Shown: positions 44,378-57,945, numbered from the stretch's first letter. The stretch is 64,000 nucleotides of DNA from Zantedeschia hybrid cultivar (GCA_030544215.1 JARZZO010000004.1:45745980-45809979), one strand, 5' to 3'. The notes: generated from the sequence alone by a model not told the origin. Numbers and translations are program-made.

Positions 44378-47300
44378 TGTCACGCCCCCAATTTTGGTGC
44401 ATTACACTAGCTCACGTCGGACTCACGTATATATTACTGGGACAAAATCTAGCACGCAAATTGATATGAAAGAGAAGATATCTAAGAGGCTAAAGGTTAA
44501 AAGTCATGACCCTCTCACATAACAAATAAGTTTGTATTACAAATCAGTACCAAAACCATCAAAATAGATGACTAAACAAAAAACCCAAAAAGCTCTCAAC
44601 TCTTATATTAACAAGATGCATAACTTCGCTAAACAACCTACTACGTCAAACTATGAAATTGAGATCAAATATATAATTAAGACATCAAACCCCTCTTGAA
44701 AGCCTGATTCCTCAACTAATTGGGTCTTCAAGTGATCTCTCTAGAAAAATGGCAGTGGAATATATGAGTCCACAATTTAGTAGGCATAAAACCAACACAC
44801 TTGACATATCATATAAAAAGGTTTGCAAATCAAATTATACACGTAGTCTAAGCATGATAATTTGATCATTAAGTAAAAATTTCATCTAAATCAGAATCAT
44901 CTATGTTAAATTGTATCCAATGAAGCACATTCTTCGAATAATCAAATTTGATTAAAAAATTATTTGGTCACATTATCAAGTTCAAATATCATATTTTATA
45001 TTTTATAAGCATCGTTCTCTAACCATTATACCTATTAAACAAATAATCTCTAACATATAAAGAAGTTCGCATAACATATATCATTTTCTTACATGGCTAG
45101 CAGCATGTTAACATGTTCTTATGATGATAAACAATAAGGCTAACATATCATGGAAGGCTTGTTAAAATAAAAGCATGGCTAATTGGATCAAAATTATAAT
45201 AAGATCATATTTACACTTATGCATACCAAACATGTACCTAACCAAAACATAAGAAGTAACATATAAATATCAAAGAACCTAGGCAATCAAGTGCTAAAGT
45301 CTTAGCTACTGCGCAAAACAACAGATACCGCATATGTATACGCAATGTCCACGGGTTCTGTTATATCCCGTACTTTTACAGCTATTAATAAATTTAATTA
45401 ATTTAAATTAGACCAATTAACTAATTATAAGAATTTATGACTGAGTTTCAGTAACTTAATTTAATCCAATTAACCCAATTATAAAAATCCAATAATTCAA
45501 ATTATACTACTAAGAATAGCCCACTAATTTAGTTCAAATTCTACGTTTATGTATTAGACAACAACATACTAAAATAATTATAACTTTCTATAGAAAATTT
45601 GGATTAAAGCATAATTGATATCATTGGAAAAATAATAAAAAGATCCATAACTTTGTCGGAGTCTATTTTTACTAATTCAAATGTTTTAGAGGTAAAAAAT
45701 ATCAAAGATCAGGTTTAGAAAGGACTACCCACAGAGAATAAGTCCTAATCGGATTAGGATTTGAATTAGAAAACAAAAGATGGTACAATTAATGTTAACC
45801 ATGACCTAAAAATTTATGTATAACATATTTGACTTAGATTAGAAGTAAAACAAAATAAATTTCAATATAATTAATATTCTAATTAATGGATAGAAAGTCA
45901 TAATAGGAATCCCACTTGGACTAGGATTCTGTACACATATTTACTTAACATAGCTTTAGTATTTTAAGCATAATTCCGTTTATAAAATTCATAATTAAGT
46001 AAGACAACTCCCATTATAACTATGACTCAAATTTATAGAAGTTTTATGAAAAACACATGTTTAAAATAAGTCGTTTTCTAATTGGAATCATGACATCTTT
46101 AGAGATGAAGGAAATCTACCAGATTTCTGAGTTCGGAGTACTCAGGATAGTAGGCCAGTAAAATAAGCATATCCTTTTGTATAGAGGTCCAAAAATAGTT
46201 AAAGTAATTGCATTTGAAAGGTAATAAAATATTTTTTAATTTTTTAGAATAAAGTTTTTCTTAATTCAGATGTTTAAGGAGATGAATTTAAAAGTCTTCA
46301 GAAAAGAAAACTACAGGTAGTGGGAGCAGGGTCCGATTTAGACTAAGAAGTGACTTTGCATAGATTAAGTTATAGGGAATAGGAGTTCGACTCCAGTAAA
46401 GAAAGGGAATGTTGGTGATTATGTTAGGAGGGTAAATAAACATAAATAAACCCTTAGGTCGTGCTCAACTTCTATAGCATGTAACTCTCTTCTAAAGGGT
46501 AAGTTCATGTGGTGTTCTTGAGAGAATAGAGTTGTTTATGGTTATTTCTTTTGGATGTTTGATTCTAATCAATATTTTGTATTATTGGAAGTTTAGAAAA
46601 TGTGGGGAAGAGCTTAGAGAATGTGGAAAAGAGTTTATAGGAAGAATAAATCATAGATAGATAGCAAGGAAGCCATAGGAGAATCAAGAGTCGATCTGTA
46701 GAAACATTTGTTATATTATCCTTGACTTCTCTGTAAAGTTTGAGAATTTTATGACTTTATTTGATATTCAGTTTACCCTCTGTTTTGATTTGTTGGAATT
46801 CTATTTAAGTTGGATTCTCCGAATCAAAGTGAAAATCCAAAATCATATCAAACCAATCCATAAATTGATGAAACTTTGTATACACTTTAAATATGATCAT
46901 TTTGATATGTCCTCCAAGTTTTATAATTTTCTAAATATGTTTGATATTATTCAGTCTATTTGTTGATTTGTTAGTTCTGAAAATCAGTTTTGACAGCCGA
47001 AAAATATGTTTGTTATTTCGAAAATTTTAAGAAAATTCATTTGACTATATTTTCTGTCCAGTAACTTATTTTCATTAGCTTACTCTGATTTTCCATATAT
47101 ATGACTATGATGATTCTCTAAGTGGCTATTTTGTATATAAAAGTATGTATTTTAACTCTTATATGTACGTATCAATTTGATAATTCAATTTTCATATCTA
47201 TGCTCATATTTTATCATCATTTGATCTATGTTAACCTGATTGTGCCATAATTATTTAATTTTGTTTGGACATTGCCATCTTAAGGAGATATTTAGTTCGA

Positions 47301-47775
47301 TTCCATTATAAGCAACCATATTGGATAGGATATTTTGTTTGGAACCCGAGGGCAAACAGGTGGAATCCTGATTTTCGGCCGGCTAAAACTAGGGGATGGC
47401 GATACGTAACGCCCTGACAGTTTGGAGTTAGGTAGGACTTAGACTCTCCGGTTCTGCACAGTGACCAAGACCTTTGCATCATTTACCTAAATGCTTTGAT
47501 ATTTGTTTTGTTTGGCTCCTTATATTATGATTTAGGTGTATGTCTGTTATGATATGATTTGATTTGTTTGATTGACACATACATCTGACATCCTTGCTCC
47601 ATATGTTCATTTGAATTCAGCTTAGTCATTTGAATCTTTTGATCATCCTGTTCAACTATCTCTTTGCAATCATATGAATCTGTCTTAACTATATGATCCA
47701 TGATATGAATCGTATTTGATAAGTTCCTATGCCATGATATTTGCTATTTGATATGACATGTACTCAGGGGACGGC

Positions 47776-49361
47776 TGATAGAATTGGGTGGCCTCAAAGC
47801 CAATCATTGTACATTCTAGTTCAAATTATTAATAAAGGCAATCATTTCTTCATTTATAGTTCTCGCAAATTAACTATCGTAATGAAGGTCCATAGACAAA
47901 TGTATGGGATATTGAATCATGATGAGATTATGATAGTGAGATCAATATCCTTGGTCAATTGTCTTAAACAGTTCTCGATCATAGGATATTTGAGATAGAC
48001 ATTAAATATCCGATAAGATCGACACAAGTTATGTCTGCTCATGTGATGAGGGTGAATGATCTCACATTCACTCGTGTGGTGACACTAAGACAAATATGTG
48101 GGTGCTCATTAGAGAATGAGTTCACTGAACAGACCCAAATAAGAATTCCTGGATGGTAATTTTACCTATTAGTCAACCAGGGAATTCAATCGTTGCAGTA
48201 GCACAGTTGGTCCTTTGACCTGAGTCACCAATAATACCTTGTTTGTGGACCATTGTATCTTGATTCTCTGACTTGTGCACTTTAACCATTAAGTCCACGA
48301 TAGTCGGTCTTTCAGATACAGTGGAAAGCTTGCGAAGGTAATTGAGTGAACAACAAGGGATCACTCACTCTTGGTATAAGACTGGAGAGAGAATGTCCTA
48401 TAGATGTGTACACAGAAATCCCTGGCCAGGGTCAAATGAAAGAGATGTCTTTCTAGATATTAACTGAGTACTGGAATCCATCTGGATAATGCGATAGAGG
48501 GTTTGACTATAAAACCATACCCTTGCGTTATTGGGACATTGCATGAGTGAAGAATTATATCTGTGCGGTATCTGCAGACGAAAAGGTTCAATTAAAGGGA
48601 ACAGTATCCCTTATATCTTCTGGGATCATGAGGTAGTGTTTGGTGCTGTTCGTGATCAGAAGGCCGAGTGAATTAATCATCAGATGATAATTCACTTGTT
48701 TATTAAATTAATCATTTAACATATGATGTTTAAATGTTAATTAATAAATATTAAACTCTAGAATCAATTCTAAGTTTAATGGGCCTGAAACCGGACTGAT
48801 ATATGGGCCTAGAGGGTCACACACATAAGAGTTCTCGTCAGACGGTGAGAGACGTTAAATTTCATGCTTATCTGGGTTTTTATGAAAAGCCGTAGGATAA
48901 ACATGAAGATTTAATGGAGATTTATCCAAGGCCAAACTCTTGGATAATCATGAGGATTAATCATTGTGCTTATCCTTATTTCTATATAAGGAGGCCAAGG
49001 GAGATAGGTAAAAAGTTGGTTGGACGAATTTTACACCCCAGATTCTCTTTCTCCTCTCTCTTTTTCCTTCTCTCTCTCTTGGAGTAGATCTGTCTCTCTC
49101 CGCACATGGTGGATTTGAGATCTGGTCTAAGCACTCAAGTCAAGGAGGAAATTGTGTCTGCAGTGGGAGCTCGTGTGGATACCTCTAGAGATCGTGTGCG
49201 TGCGCGATTACCGAGTCGGAATCATCCACGGGAGATTCGAAACCCCGCATAGGTGAAGAATCATTCTTCCCGCGTTTATTTTAATGTCCGTTTTACGATC
49301 CCAACAACCGATACAATGGAATCGATTTTATTCTCCGCTGCGTTCTTGGCGATTCCTTACA
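47776..49361 (+). repeat. 5' LTR of the copia element
   Basis: Begins TGATAGAATTGGG and ends GATTCCTTACA. A TATA box (CTATATAAGG) lies near 48982-48991, placing the transcript start about 350 bp before the LTR end. The promoter looks intact. Confidence 0.95.
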
Positions 49362-49375
49362 GTAGTATCAGAGCC
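49362..49375 (+). other. Primer-binding site of the copia element
   Basis: TAGTATCAGAGCC follows the LTR; it matches the initiator-Met tRNA end except for A in place of G at the second base. Confidence 0.8.
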
Positions 49376-51755
49376 AGGTTGCTGGTTCGGTCGTAAAACG
49401 ACATCATTTTGCCTGTTTTTCTCGTTATGCGTGAAGAACCCGTATTGTACATGTTCTTGCGTTTAATCCGATTAAAAATGACGGAATAGTGTTCATACGA
49501 TGAACACAAATAATTTGATTATTTTTCTGTGATTTTTCGGATTTTATTTGGAATTTTCGGAGTTCTTCGTGGGACGATGAACGGGGTACTTTAGCGGCTT
49601 CGTACGCGATTCCCAAGCGTTGGGATGGCGGCCCGGATGTACGGATCTCTTGGTGATAGTCACCACTTCACATTGGGCATGATGATCGGCGCCGGAGTGC
49701 CCATGTAGGGCTGCTAAATCAAGCCCCAAAACACGGTTTGGAACCTGCAAAATTCAGAATTTTGGGATTTTTGGGGCTTGGCCGGATGTGTTTTTGGCCA
49801 CCGCCGGCGACCCTGCTGGCGCCGGGCACGTCGCCGGCGTCGGGGGGCATCGCCGGCAGGGCCGGCGCCCGCCGGGGGGTGGCCGGAGCTCGGCGGCGCC
49901 GCCGCCGGGGTGGGAACCCTAGGGTTCCTGCAACTGCTGCTTCGACTCGGAAGAAGATGCGGCTGGGCCGCCGGTCCCGACCCGGTCGGACCGGGCGGGG
50001 GCCGGGCCAGACCCCTGGCCGAGCCAGGGCTCAGGTCTGGCTGGGCCAGACATCCTGGCCGAGCCAGGGCTCGACCCTGGCCGAACCAGGGCCCGGGTCC
50101 GGGCCAATTGGACCCTAATGGGCTGGGCCCATTTCAAATAATTATTAAAATTGTTTTTAATAACTGTTAAACCCCCTTTAAACCCATTATTAGCCCATTT
50201 TAGCCCTTTTTCAGCCTGTTTTAAAATTGTTTTAAAATAGAATAATTATAGGAATAATTAATAAATGTTATTAATTATTTTTATGATTATTAACAGTTTA
50301 TTAAACTGTTTAATAACTGATATTCAATTAAAGGGCTTTATTGTTAATAGGGTGTTAGTTAATTATTTAAAATTGTTTTAGATAATTAATTTTCCTATTA
50401 AATCAATTAGTTTAAAAATGTTTTAAACTGATTTTATGCATAACTTGATTACATTTTTCTGTTCAAATTGTTTGAATTAAGATTTAGATTAACTGAATAG
50501 TTTAGTTATTTCATTAGTCAATAATGCTTTGAATATTATTGATAATGTTGAAATAAATGTTATTTCGAAAACTAATTGGTATTATAATTTTATATTTATA
50601 AAATTTAATACCAAACTGCAATTATGTGATGATTGTGATGCATGTGATGTGTTTTGTGGTGGGATGATCATGGACTTATTATTATCATGTGATGATTGGT
50701 GTGAATGAATGCGATGCTTATTTCATTTGGTATTTTAAATAGGACCTGCGTGTCCTCCTCTCTCTTAATCCAGATGTACTCTTTACCTTCCTATAAGATT
50801 GTACTCCCCTTGATAAGATCAAGGTTTCTTATTGTTTTAAATGTACATTTATGGACCTGCGAGTCTTGAATTTCATATTTAAATGTTTCGGATTAAGTTT
50901 AGAGGACGTGATCTTCTGACGACACTTCTGGAGGAAGGACTCGCATCAAATGGAACCAGTGTTGCTGTTTTCACATTAGGATTCTATTATGGATCATCGT
51001 TTGGCTTCGATGATTCCATAGTAGCTTTAGCAGTCCATGATCATCCCCATTTAATTTTTCTGCATATATGTGATATTTGTGGACTATGCTATCATATATA
51101 TATTTCTATTAAGTATAATGATACTTCAAATCGAAATACTATTGATAGCACGATTTTTATAAATCAAATCAAAAACCCTCTTTTTAAAATTTAAGTTGTA
51201 AACGTGAGATATTCAGAATAATCCACGTAACCCACCATCATTATAGATCTTAAGATAATTTTTATCTCAAATGGATTTGTTGTGCTACCACAAGGTCTAT
51301 TTGATTTAGAAATTAACCTAGGTCTACGACATGTGATGTCATTAAGATGAATGGACAAATAGTGTAGTTTTGTTGTGCTACCACAAAGATTGCACTATGA
51401 ATTCATGTCATCTAAGTAATGATGGATAAACTTAACTGAATCATTTGATTTGTTGTGCTACCACAAGGTCATTCTGATTTAGGGGTTAAAACGATCGGAT
51501 ATTGCAAATGTTGCAACTGTCAAGAGTTGACTGCCTAAGGGACTTGATGTGATTTGTTGTGCTACCACAAGGTCACATGCATATTGCCCGAAAGATTCTG
51601 ATCCCCACTAGGAGATCACCGGAATCTCCCGTTCTGTATATTAGAGGGTCATACAGATTGCCGAAAAATAGTGGGAGCCTAAATCAAGATTAAAAGTCCT
51701 AAATCTGATTTTAAGAACTATCTGCTCATTTTTATATATTTCCATGTAGGTCGCT
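49376..51755 (+). other. Long copia leader with a GC-rich island
   Basis: A 2.4 kb leader. Bases 49790-50130 are extremely GC-rich within an AT-rich element and contain CTGGCCGAGCCAGGGCTC at 50015 and 50055 and a variant at 50077. Open frames there are composition artefacts. Bases 51276-51574 carry four copies of a palindromic motif. Confidence 0.75.
51276..51574 (+). repeat. Four TTGTGCTACCACAA palindromes before copia gag
   Basis: ATTTGTTGTGCTACCACAA or a close variant recurs, with units starting at 51276, 51368, 51449 and 51553, three followed by GGTC and one by AGAT. TTGTG and CACAA can pair around a CTAC loop. Flanking sequence of the first and third copies (GATTTAGRRRTTAA) is also related, so the unit is longer than the palindrome. 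Confidence 0.85.
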
Positions 51756-54700
51756 ATGTCGTCACCTAACCCCCTTCGTTGCATACTTGGTGCAAACAAA
51801 CTCACGGGACCAAATTACATTGACTGGTTACGCAACCTGAAGATTGTCATCAGGTGTGAAAAGCTAGCCTATGTCCTGGATCAACCAGATCCAATACAAC
51901 CCGGTGAAAATGCTAACGAGGATGAATTAATGATGTATGAAAATTGGAAGGAGGACTCTGTCAAGGTCCAGTGTTATATGCTTGGTTCAATGAACAATGA
52001 ACTGCAACGACAGCATGATAACATGGAACCTAAGACCATTCTGAATCACCTACAAGAGTTGTTCGGTGAACAATCTAGAACAGAAAGATATGAGATATCT
52101 AAGAAATTGTTCAGGACCAGAATGAGCGAGGGCACATCTGTACAAACTCATGTGCTCAAGATGATAGAATGGATTGAGAGGCTTGCAGTGCTCGGCTTTG
52201 TTATGAACAATGACCTGAGCATTGACTTAATCCTACAGTCCCTTCCAGATTCATTTTCACAATTCATCATCAACTTCAATATGAACAAAATTGAAGTTAC
52301 ACTGGCTGAGCTGCTCAACATGTTGAAGACAGCAGAAGGCACTATCCAGAAAGATAAGCTAAATGTAATGCTTGTTGGTAAGACCAACAAGAAGAGAAAA
52401 GCTGGACAGACCTTTAAGAAAGGTAAGCCTAAGAAGCAAGTGAAAAGCAAACCGGCGGTTCAAAAGGACAAAGCTAAAGTCAATGATAAAGGTCAGTGTT
52501 TCCACTGCCATAAAGAAGGTCATTGGAAGAGAAACTGCAAGATTTATCTAGCAGAAAAAGCAAAGGAGAAGCTTGGTGAAGCTTCAGGTATTCTCATGAT
52601 CGATCTTAACTTGTCTTATAGAGAATCAACATCTTGGGTATTAGATACTGGATGTGTTTCTCATATCTGCAATAACTTGCAGGTGTTAACAAGTAAAAGA
52701 AGATTGAACCGCGGAGACGTGGATATGAGGCTCGGGAATGGAGCAAAAGTTGCTGCGTTAGCTATGGGGACAGCAAGACTTCAGATGCCGTCAGGAGACT
52801 CATTGGAACTGATAGATTGTTATTATGTTCCGACCATTATTAGGAATATCATATCTATTTCATGTTTAAATAAACAAGGATATTATATGAAACTAGAGAA
52901 TAAAGGTTATTCCATTTATCAAGGAGACAAATTGTTTGCTTCCGGATATTTATTTAATTGATTATATTTACTTGATATTTCATATGATGTTTGTCTGGTA
53001 AATAAATCTCTTGAACGAATAGATAAGGATGTGAATAAATCGTACTTATGGCATTGTAGGCTAGGTCATATAAATGAGAACAAGATCATTAGGTTGCAAA
53101 AGAATGGATATCTTGATCCATTTGATTATGAATCATTTGCAATCTGTGAAGCTTGTCTCATGGGAAAGATGACCAAAGCTCCATTCTCAGGACATGGAGA
53201 AAGAGCTAAAGATTTATTGGAACTAATACATAGTGATGTATGTGGTCCAATGTCCACTCATGCTATGGGTGGTTACTCATACTTTGTTTCATTTATAAAT
53301 GATTTCTCAAGATATGGCTACATATATTTAATGAAATATAAGTCAGAATTCTTTAAGAAATTTAAAGAGTTTAAAAATGAAGTTGAGAACCAGACTGGAA
53401 AGAGTATCAAAACTCTTCGATCAGATCGAGGGGGTGAATACTTAAGTACAGAATTCACAGAATATCTTAACGATAATGGTATTTTGTCTCAGTGGACTAC
53501 TCCCTATACACCACAATTAAATGGTGTATCGGAAAGGAGAAATCGTACTCTATTAGATATGGTACGATCAATGATGAGTTATGCCAAACTTCCTATCTCT
53601 TTATGGGGATATGCACTGTTGACTGCTGCATATCTGTTGAACAAAGTTCCCAGTAAGTCAGTATCTTCCACTCCATATGAAATATGGAAAAGAAAGAAAC
53701 TAGACTTTAAGCATGTTAGAGTCTGGGGTTGTCCTGCACATGTCAAAAGACATGATCCAGACAAACTGGATTCCAGGACAGAGAAATGTAGATTTGTGGG
53801 ATATCCAAAAGAGACTTTTGGATATTATTTCTATCAGCCCAGCGATCAAAGGGTGTTTGTCGCAAAAAGAGCTGTCTTCTTAGAGAAAGAATATCTTTCA
53901 AAAGAAGACAGTGGGAGTAAGATAGAACTGGAAGAAATTCTAGACTCACAAATCAACACTAGTTCATCTACTGAACCAATGACTCAAGAGCTTGTTCAAG
54001 ATGATACACAAAAGGTTCGCAGATCAGGTAGAGTGCCTAAGCAGCCTGAAAGATATGTTGGACATATCGATGATGGCAAACCAAAAGTGCACTTAAATGA
54101 GGATGATGATCCTCAAACCTACCAAGAAGCCATGAATAGTCAAGAATCATAAAAATGGCAAGAGGCAATGAATTCTGAAATTCAATCCATGTATGCCAAC
54201 CAAGTTTGGAACTTGGTTGATCTGCCAGAAGGTATAGTACCTATTGGCAGTAAATGGATCTTTAAAAGAAAGATCGGGGCAGATGGACAGATTGACACAT
54301 ATAAGACAAGGCTAGTAGCAAAAGGATATCGTCAAAGGCAAGACATTGACTATGACGAAACCTTTTCTCCAGTTGCCATGATTAAGTCAATCAGAATACT
54401 TCTTACTATCGCCGCATTCTATGATTATGAAATATGGCAAATTGATGTGAAAACAGCATTCCTTAACAGGAACCTTCAAGAAGAGGTGTATATGATACAA
54501 CCTGAAGGATTCACTTCCAAAGAGCATTCAAGCAAGGTATGCAAGCTGCAAAGATCCATCTATGGATTAAAGCAGGCATCCCGAACTTGGAACTTAAGAT
54601 TTGATGAAGCAATCAAATCTTATGACTTCATTAACAATGAAGATGAACTTTGTGTATACAAAAAGGCTACTGGGAGCGCAGTTACCTTTTTGGTACTTTA

Positions 54701-55685
54701 CGTTGATGACATTCTACTCATTGGGAATGATGTAGGAATGTTGTCATCAGTAAAGGCTTGGTTATCCAAAAACTTCTCCATGAAAGATTTGAGAGAAGCA
54801 TCCTATATTCTGGGAATAAGGATCTATAGAGATAGGTCCAAAAGGATGCTTGGCTTATCCCAATCTATGTACATAGATACCATAGTCAAAAGGTTTGGTA
54901 TGAAAAATTCCAAGAGAGGCCTCATTCCAATGAGGCATGGAATTTATCTCTCTAAAGAAATGTCTCCCAAGACACCTGAAGAGAGAGCATACATGGATAG
55001 AGTTCCTTATGCCTCGGCAATAGGATCTATCATATATGCAATGCTATGTACTAGGCTTGATGTGGCACACCCACTAAGTGTCACTAGTAGATATCAGGCT
55101 GATCTAGGTGAGGAACACTGGAAGGCGGTGCAATGTATCTTTAGATACTTGAGAAGGACTAAGGATCTATTTCTCGTATATGGAGGAAACGACTTGGAAC
55201 TTCGAGGGTTTACTGACTCGAGTTTCCATTCGAATATGGATGATAGTAAATCCATGTCTGGATTTGTGTTCATGTTAAATGGAGGTGCAGTAAGTTGGAA
55301 AAGTTCCAAACAAGAAACTACTGCAGATTCGACGACCGAAGTAGAATACATTGCTGCAGTTGAAGCGGCCAAGGAGGCAGTTTGGATGAAGAAGTTCATC
55401 TCGGCACTTGGAGTAGTTCCAAGCATTTCAGATCATGTTTCATTATTGTGTGACAACAATGAGGTAATAGCTCAAGCGAAGGAGCCAAGATCACATCAGA
55501 AGTCAAAGCACATTCTTAGACGATTTCATCTGATTCGTGAGATCATCGCCCGAGGAGATATAGTAGTTGAAAAAGTCTCATCTGAAGATAATGTAGCAGA
55601 TCCCTTGACTAAGCCATTGTCTCAAAACAATTTAGAACGTCACCTTAAGTCTATGAGACTTAGACACATGGGTGATTGGCTATAG
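51756..55685 (+). pseudogene. Copia gag-pol polyprotein, two in-frame stops
   Basis: One frame of about 1310 codons encodes the element's capsid and enzymes. Gag (residues 1-230) is followed by zinc knuckle CFHCHKEGHWKRNC (near 52498) and protease with catalytic DTG (WVLDTGCVSH, near 52635). Integrase has an HHCC finger (near 53050-53160), Asp in HSDVCGPM and RSDRGGEYLS and Glu in NGVSERRNRT. RT has YGLKQASRTWN and catalytic YVDD (near 54700). RNase H has FTDSSFHSNMDDSKS, TEVEYIAAVEAA, CDNNEVIAQAKEP and the DPLTKPLSQ tail. TGA 52959-52961 (between protease and integrase) and TAA 54150-54152 (before RT) stop it; no frameshift was seen. The start ATG 51756 was chosen because the gag core begins there. 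Confidence 0.93.
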
Positions 55686-55689
55686 TCCA

Positions 55690-55699
55690 AGTGGGAGAA
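55690..55699 (+). other. Polypurine tract of the copia element
   Basis: AGTGGGAGAA directly before the 3' LTR and just after the gag-pol stop. Confidence 0.88.
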
Positions 55700-57285
55700 T
55701 GATAGAATTGGGTGACCTCAAAGCCAATCATTGTACATTCTAGTTCAAATTATTAATAAAGGCAATCATTTCTTCATTTATAGTTCTCGCAAATTAACTA
55801 TCGTAATGAAGGTCCATAGACAAATGTACGGGATATTGAATCATGATGAGATCATGATAGTGAGATCAATATCCTTGGTCAATTGTCTTAAACAGTTCTC
55901 GATCATAGGATATTTGAGATGGACATTAAATATCCGATAAGATCAACACAAGTTATGTCTGCTCATGTGATGAGGGTGAATGATCTCACATTCACTCGTG
56001 TGGTGACACTAAGACAAACATGTGGGTGCTCATTAGAGAATGAGTTCACTGAACAGACCCAAATAAGAATTCCTGGATGGTAATTTTACCTATTAGTCAA
56101 CCAGGGAATTCAATCGTTGTAGTAGCACAGTTGGTCCTTTGACCTGAGTCACCAATGATACCTTGTTTGTGGACCATTGTATCTTGATTCTCTGACTTGT
56201 GGACTTTAACCATTAAGTCCACGATAGTCGGTCTTTCAGATACAGTGGAAAGCTTGCGAAGGTAATTGAGTGAACAACAAGGGATCACTCACTCTTGGTA
56301 TAAGACTGGAGAGAGAATGTCCTATGGATGTGTACACAGAAATCCCTGGCCATGGTCAAATGAAAGAGATGTCTTTCTAGATATTAACTGAGTATTGGAA
56401 TCCATCTGGATAATGCGATAGAGGGTTTGACTATAAAACCATACCCTTGCGTTATTGAGACATTGCATGAGTGAAGGATTATATCTGTGCGGTATCTGCA
56501 GACGGAAATGTTCAATTAAAGGGAACAGTATCCCTTATATCTTCTGGGATCATGAGGTAGTGTTTGGTGCTGTTCATGATCAGAAGGCCGAGTGAATTAA
56601 TCATCAGATGATAATTCACTTATTTATTAAATTAATCATTTAACATATAATGTTTAAATGTTAATTAATAAATATTAAACTCTAGAATCAGTTCTAAGTT
56701 TAATGGGCCTGAAACCAGACTAATATATGGGCCTAGAGGGTCACACACATAAGAGTTCTCGTCAGACGGTGAGAGACGTTAAATTTCATGCTTATCTGGG
56801 TTTTTATGAAAAGCCGCAGGATAAACATGAAGATTTAATGGAGATTTATCCAAGGCCAAACTCTTGGATAATCATGAGAATTAATCCTTGTGCTTATCCT
56901 TATTTCTATATAAGGAGGCCAAGGGGGAGGGGTAAAAAGTTGGTTGGACGAATTTTACACCCCAGATTCTCTTTCTCCTCTCTCTCTCTCCTTCTCTCTC
57001 TCTTGGAGTAGATCTGTCTCTCTCCGCGCATGGTGGATTTGAGATTTGGTCAGAGCACTCAAGTCGAGGAGGAAATCGCGTCTACAGCGGGAGCTCGTGT
57101 GGATACCTCTAGAGATCGTGCGCGTACGCGATTACCGAGTCGGAATCATCCACGGGAGATTCGAAACCCCGCAAAGGTGAAGAACCGTTCTTCTCGCGTT
57201 TATTTTAATGTCCGTTTTACGATCCCAGCAACCGATACAATGGAATCGATTTTATTCTCCGCTGCGTTCTTGGCGATTCCTTACA
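55700..57285 (+). repeat. 3' LTR of the copia element
   Basis: Same length and ends as the 5' LTR. Roughly 45 single-base differences were counted by eye, mostly transitions and crowded in the last 150 bp. The TATA box is conserved near 56906-56915. Confidence 0.95.
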
Positions 57286-57945
57286 ACGGCGATACGTAAC
57301 GTCCTGACAATTTGATATATTATGTGATACGTTCTGATCATGGTTAGTAGAATTTGATATGTCAGATATGAGTTCGATCATACTATATATGTTATATGTT
57401 AGTTGATCGATTTATATTATTAGAAAACACATTTGATTTGATAAGTTTATATTTAATCATGTTTTGTATCGTGTAAGATCATGTTTAGTATAATTATATA
57501 ATGTGATTTGTAAAGTTTACTATATATTAAGTCATGTGGATTGTTTGAAGCCTACTAAGTAGTTGTACTCATAAATCATATTAATATTTTTAGAGTTAGA
57601 GAAAGAGAATCTGGAATCTGAGAAGACTTCTGATTAAGGTATTTGACATCTTCAGGAGGTTATTATATTAACATTTATAGTTTTCTTAGACTTGATGTAA
57701 TAAGAATGATGAGAGATTGAGATTGAGAATTTTTTTACACAATTGATAGAAATTGTAATTTGTGAACTTTGGTGTTGGCTATATTTGGATATTTTGGGTT
57801 ACATGATGGTTATGGTATTTATTTAAATCGTTTTGTAGTTGTTTAGCTCTCATATATGTTCGTTATGGTGGAATTTATTATGAGATTACGTGGTCGGATT
57901 TCGAGTTAAAAAAAAAAAAAAATTACTCAGATCCGGAGCGTAACA

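Larger units (their letters stand above)
47776..57285 (+). mobile_element. Ty1/copia retrotransposon, complete, relatively young
   Basis: Two LTRs of equal length (1586 bp each), roughly 97 percent identical by eye, surround a 2.4 kb leader and a gag-pol frame. ACGGC flanks both sides (47771-47775 and 57286-57290). Domain order gag, protease, integrase, RT, RNase H is that of copia elements. Lineage is not certain (Tork/TAR-like features). Two in-frame stops make it non-autonomous despite its recent insertion. Confidence 0.96.
44378..57945 (+). repeat. Probable solo LTR (about 4.06 kb), interrupted by a copia element
   Basis: Starts TGTCACGCCCCC and ends CCGGAGCGTAACA, near-perfect inverted ends (TGTYACGCYCC) of the kind seen on Tekay-type LTRs. 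Without the copia insertion (47776-57285 plus one 5-bp target copy) it spans about 4057 bp and contains no retrotransposon coding domain. The flanking 5-mers AGTTA and GGTTC agree at only 3 of 5 positions, so the solo-LTR reading rests mainly on the ends. GGCGATACGTAACG occurs twice inside. Confidence 0.48.

Noticed and set aside
49738..50170. Arg/Gly/Pro-rich frames of about 130 codons in the copia leader
   Set aside because: Composition artefact of the GC-rich island, open in several frames with no domain.
50883..51194. A 103-codon protein in the copia leader
   Set aside because: Low-complexity hydrophobic frame without conserved motif, upstream of the real gag start.
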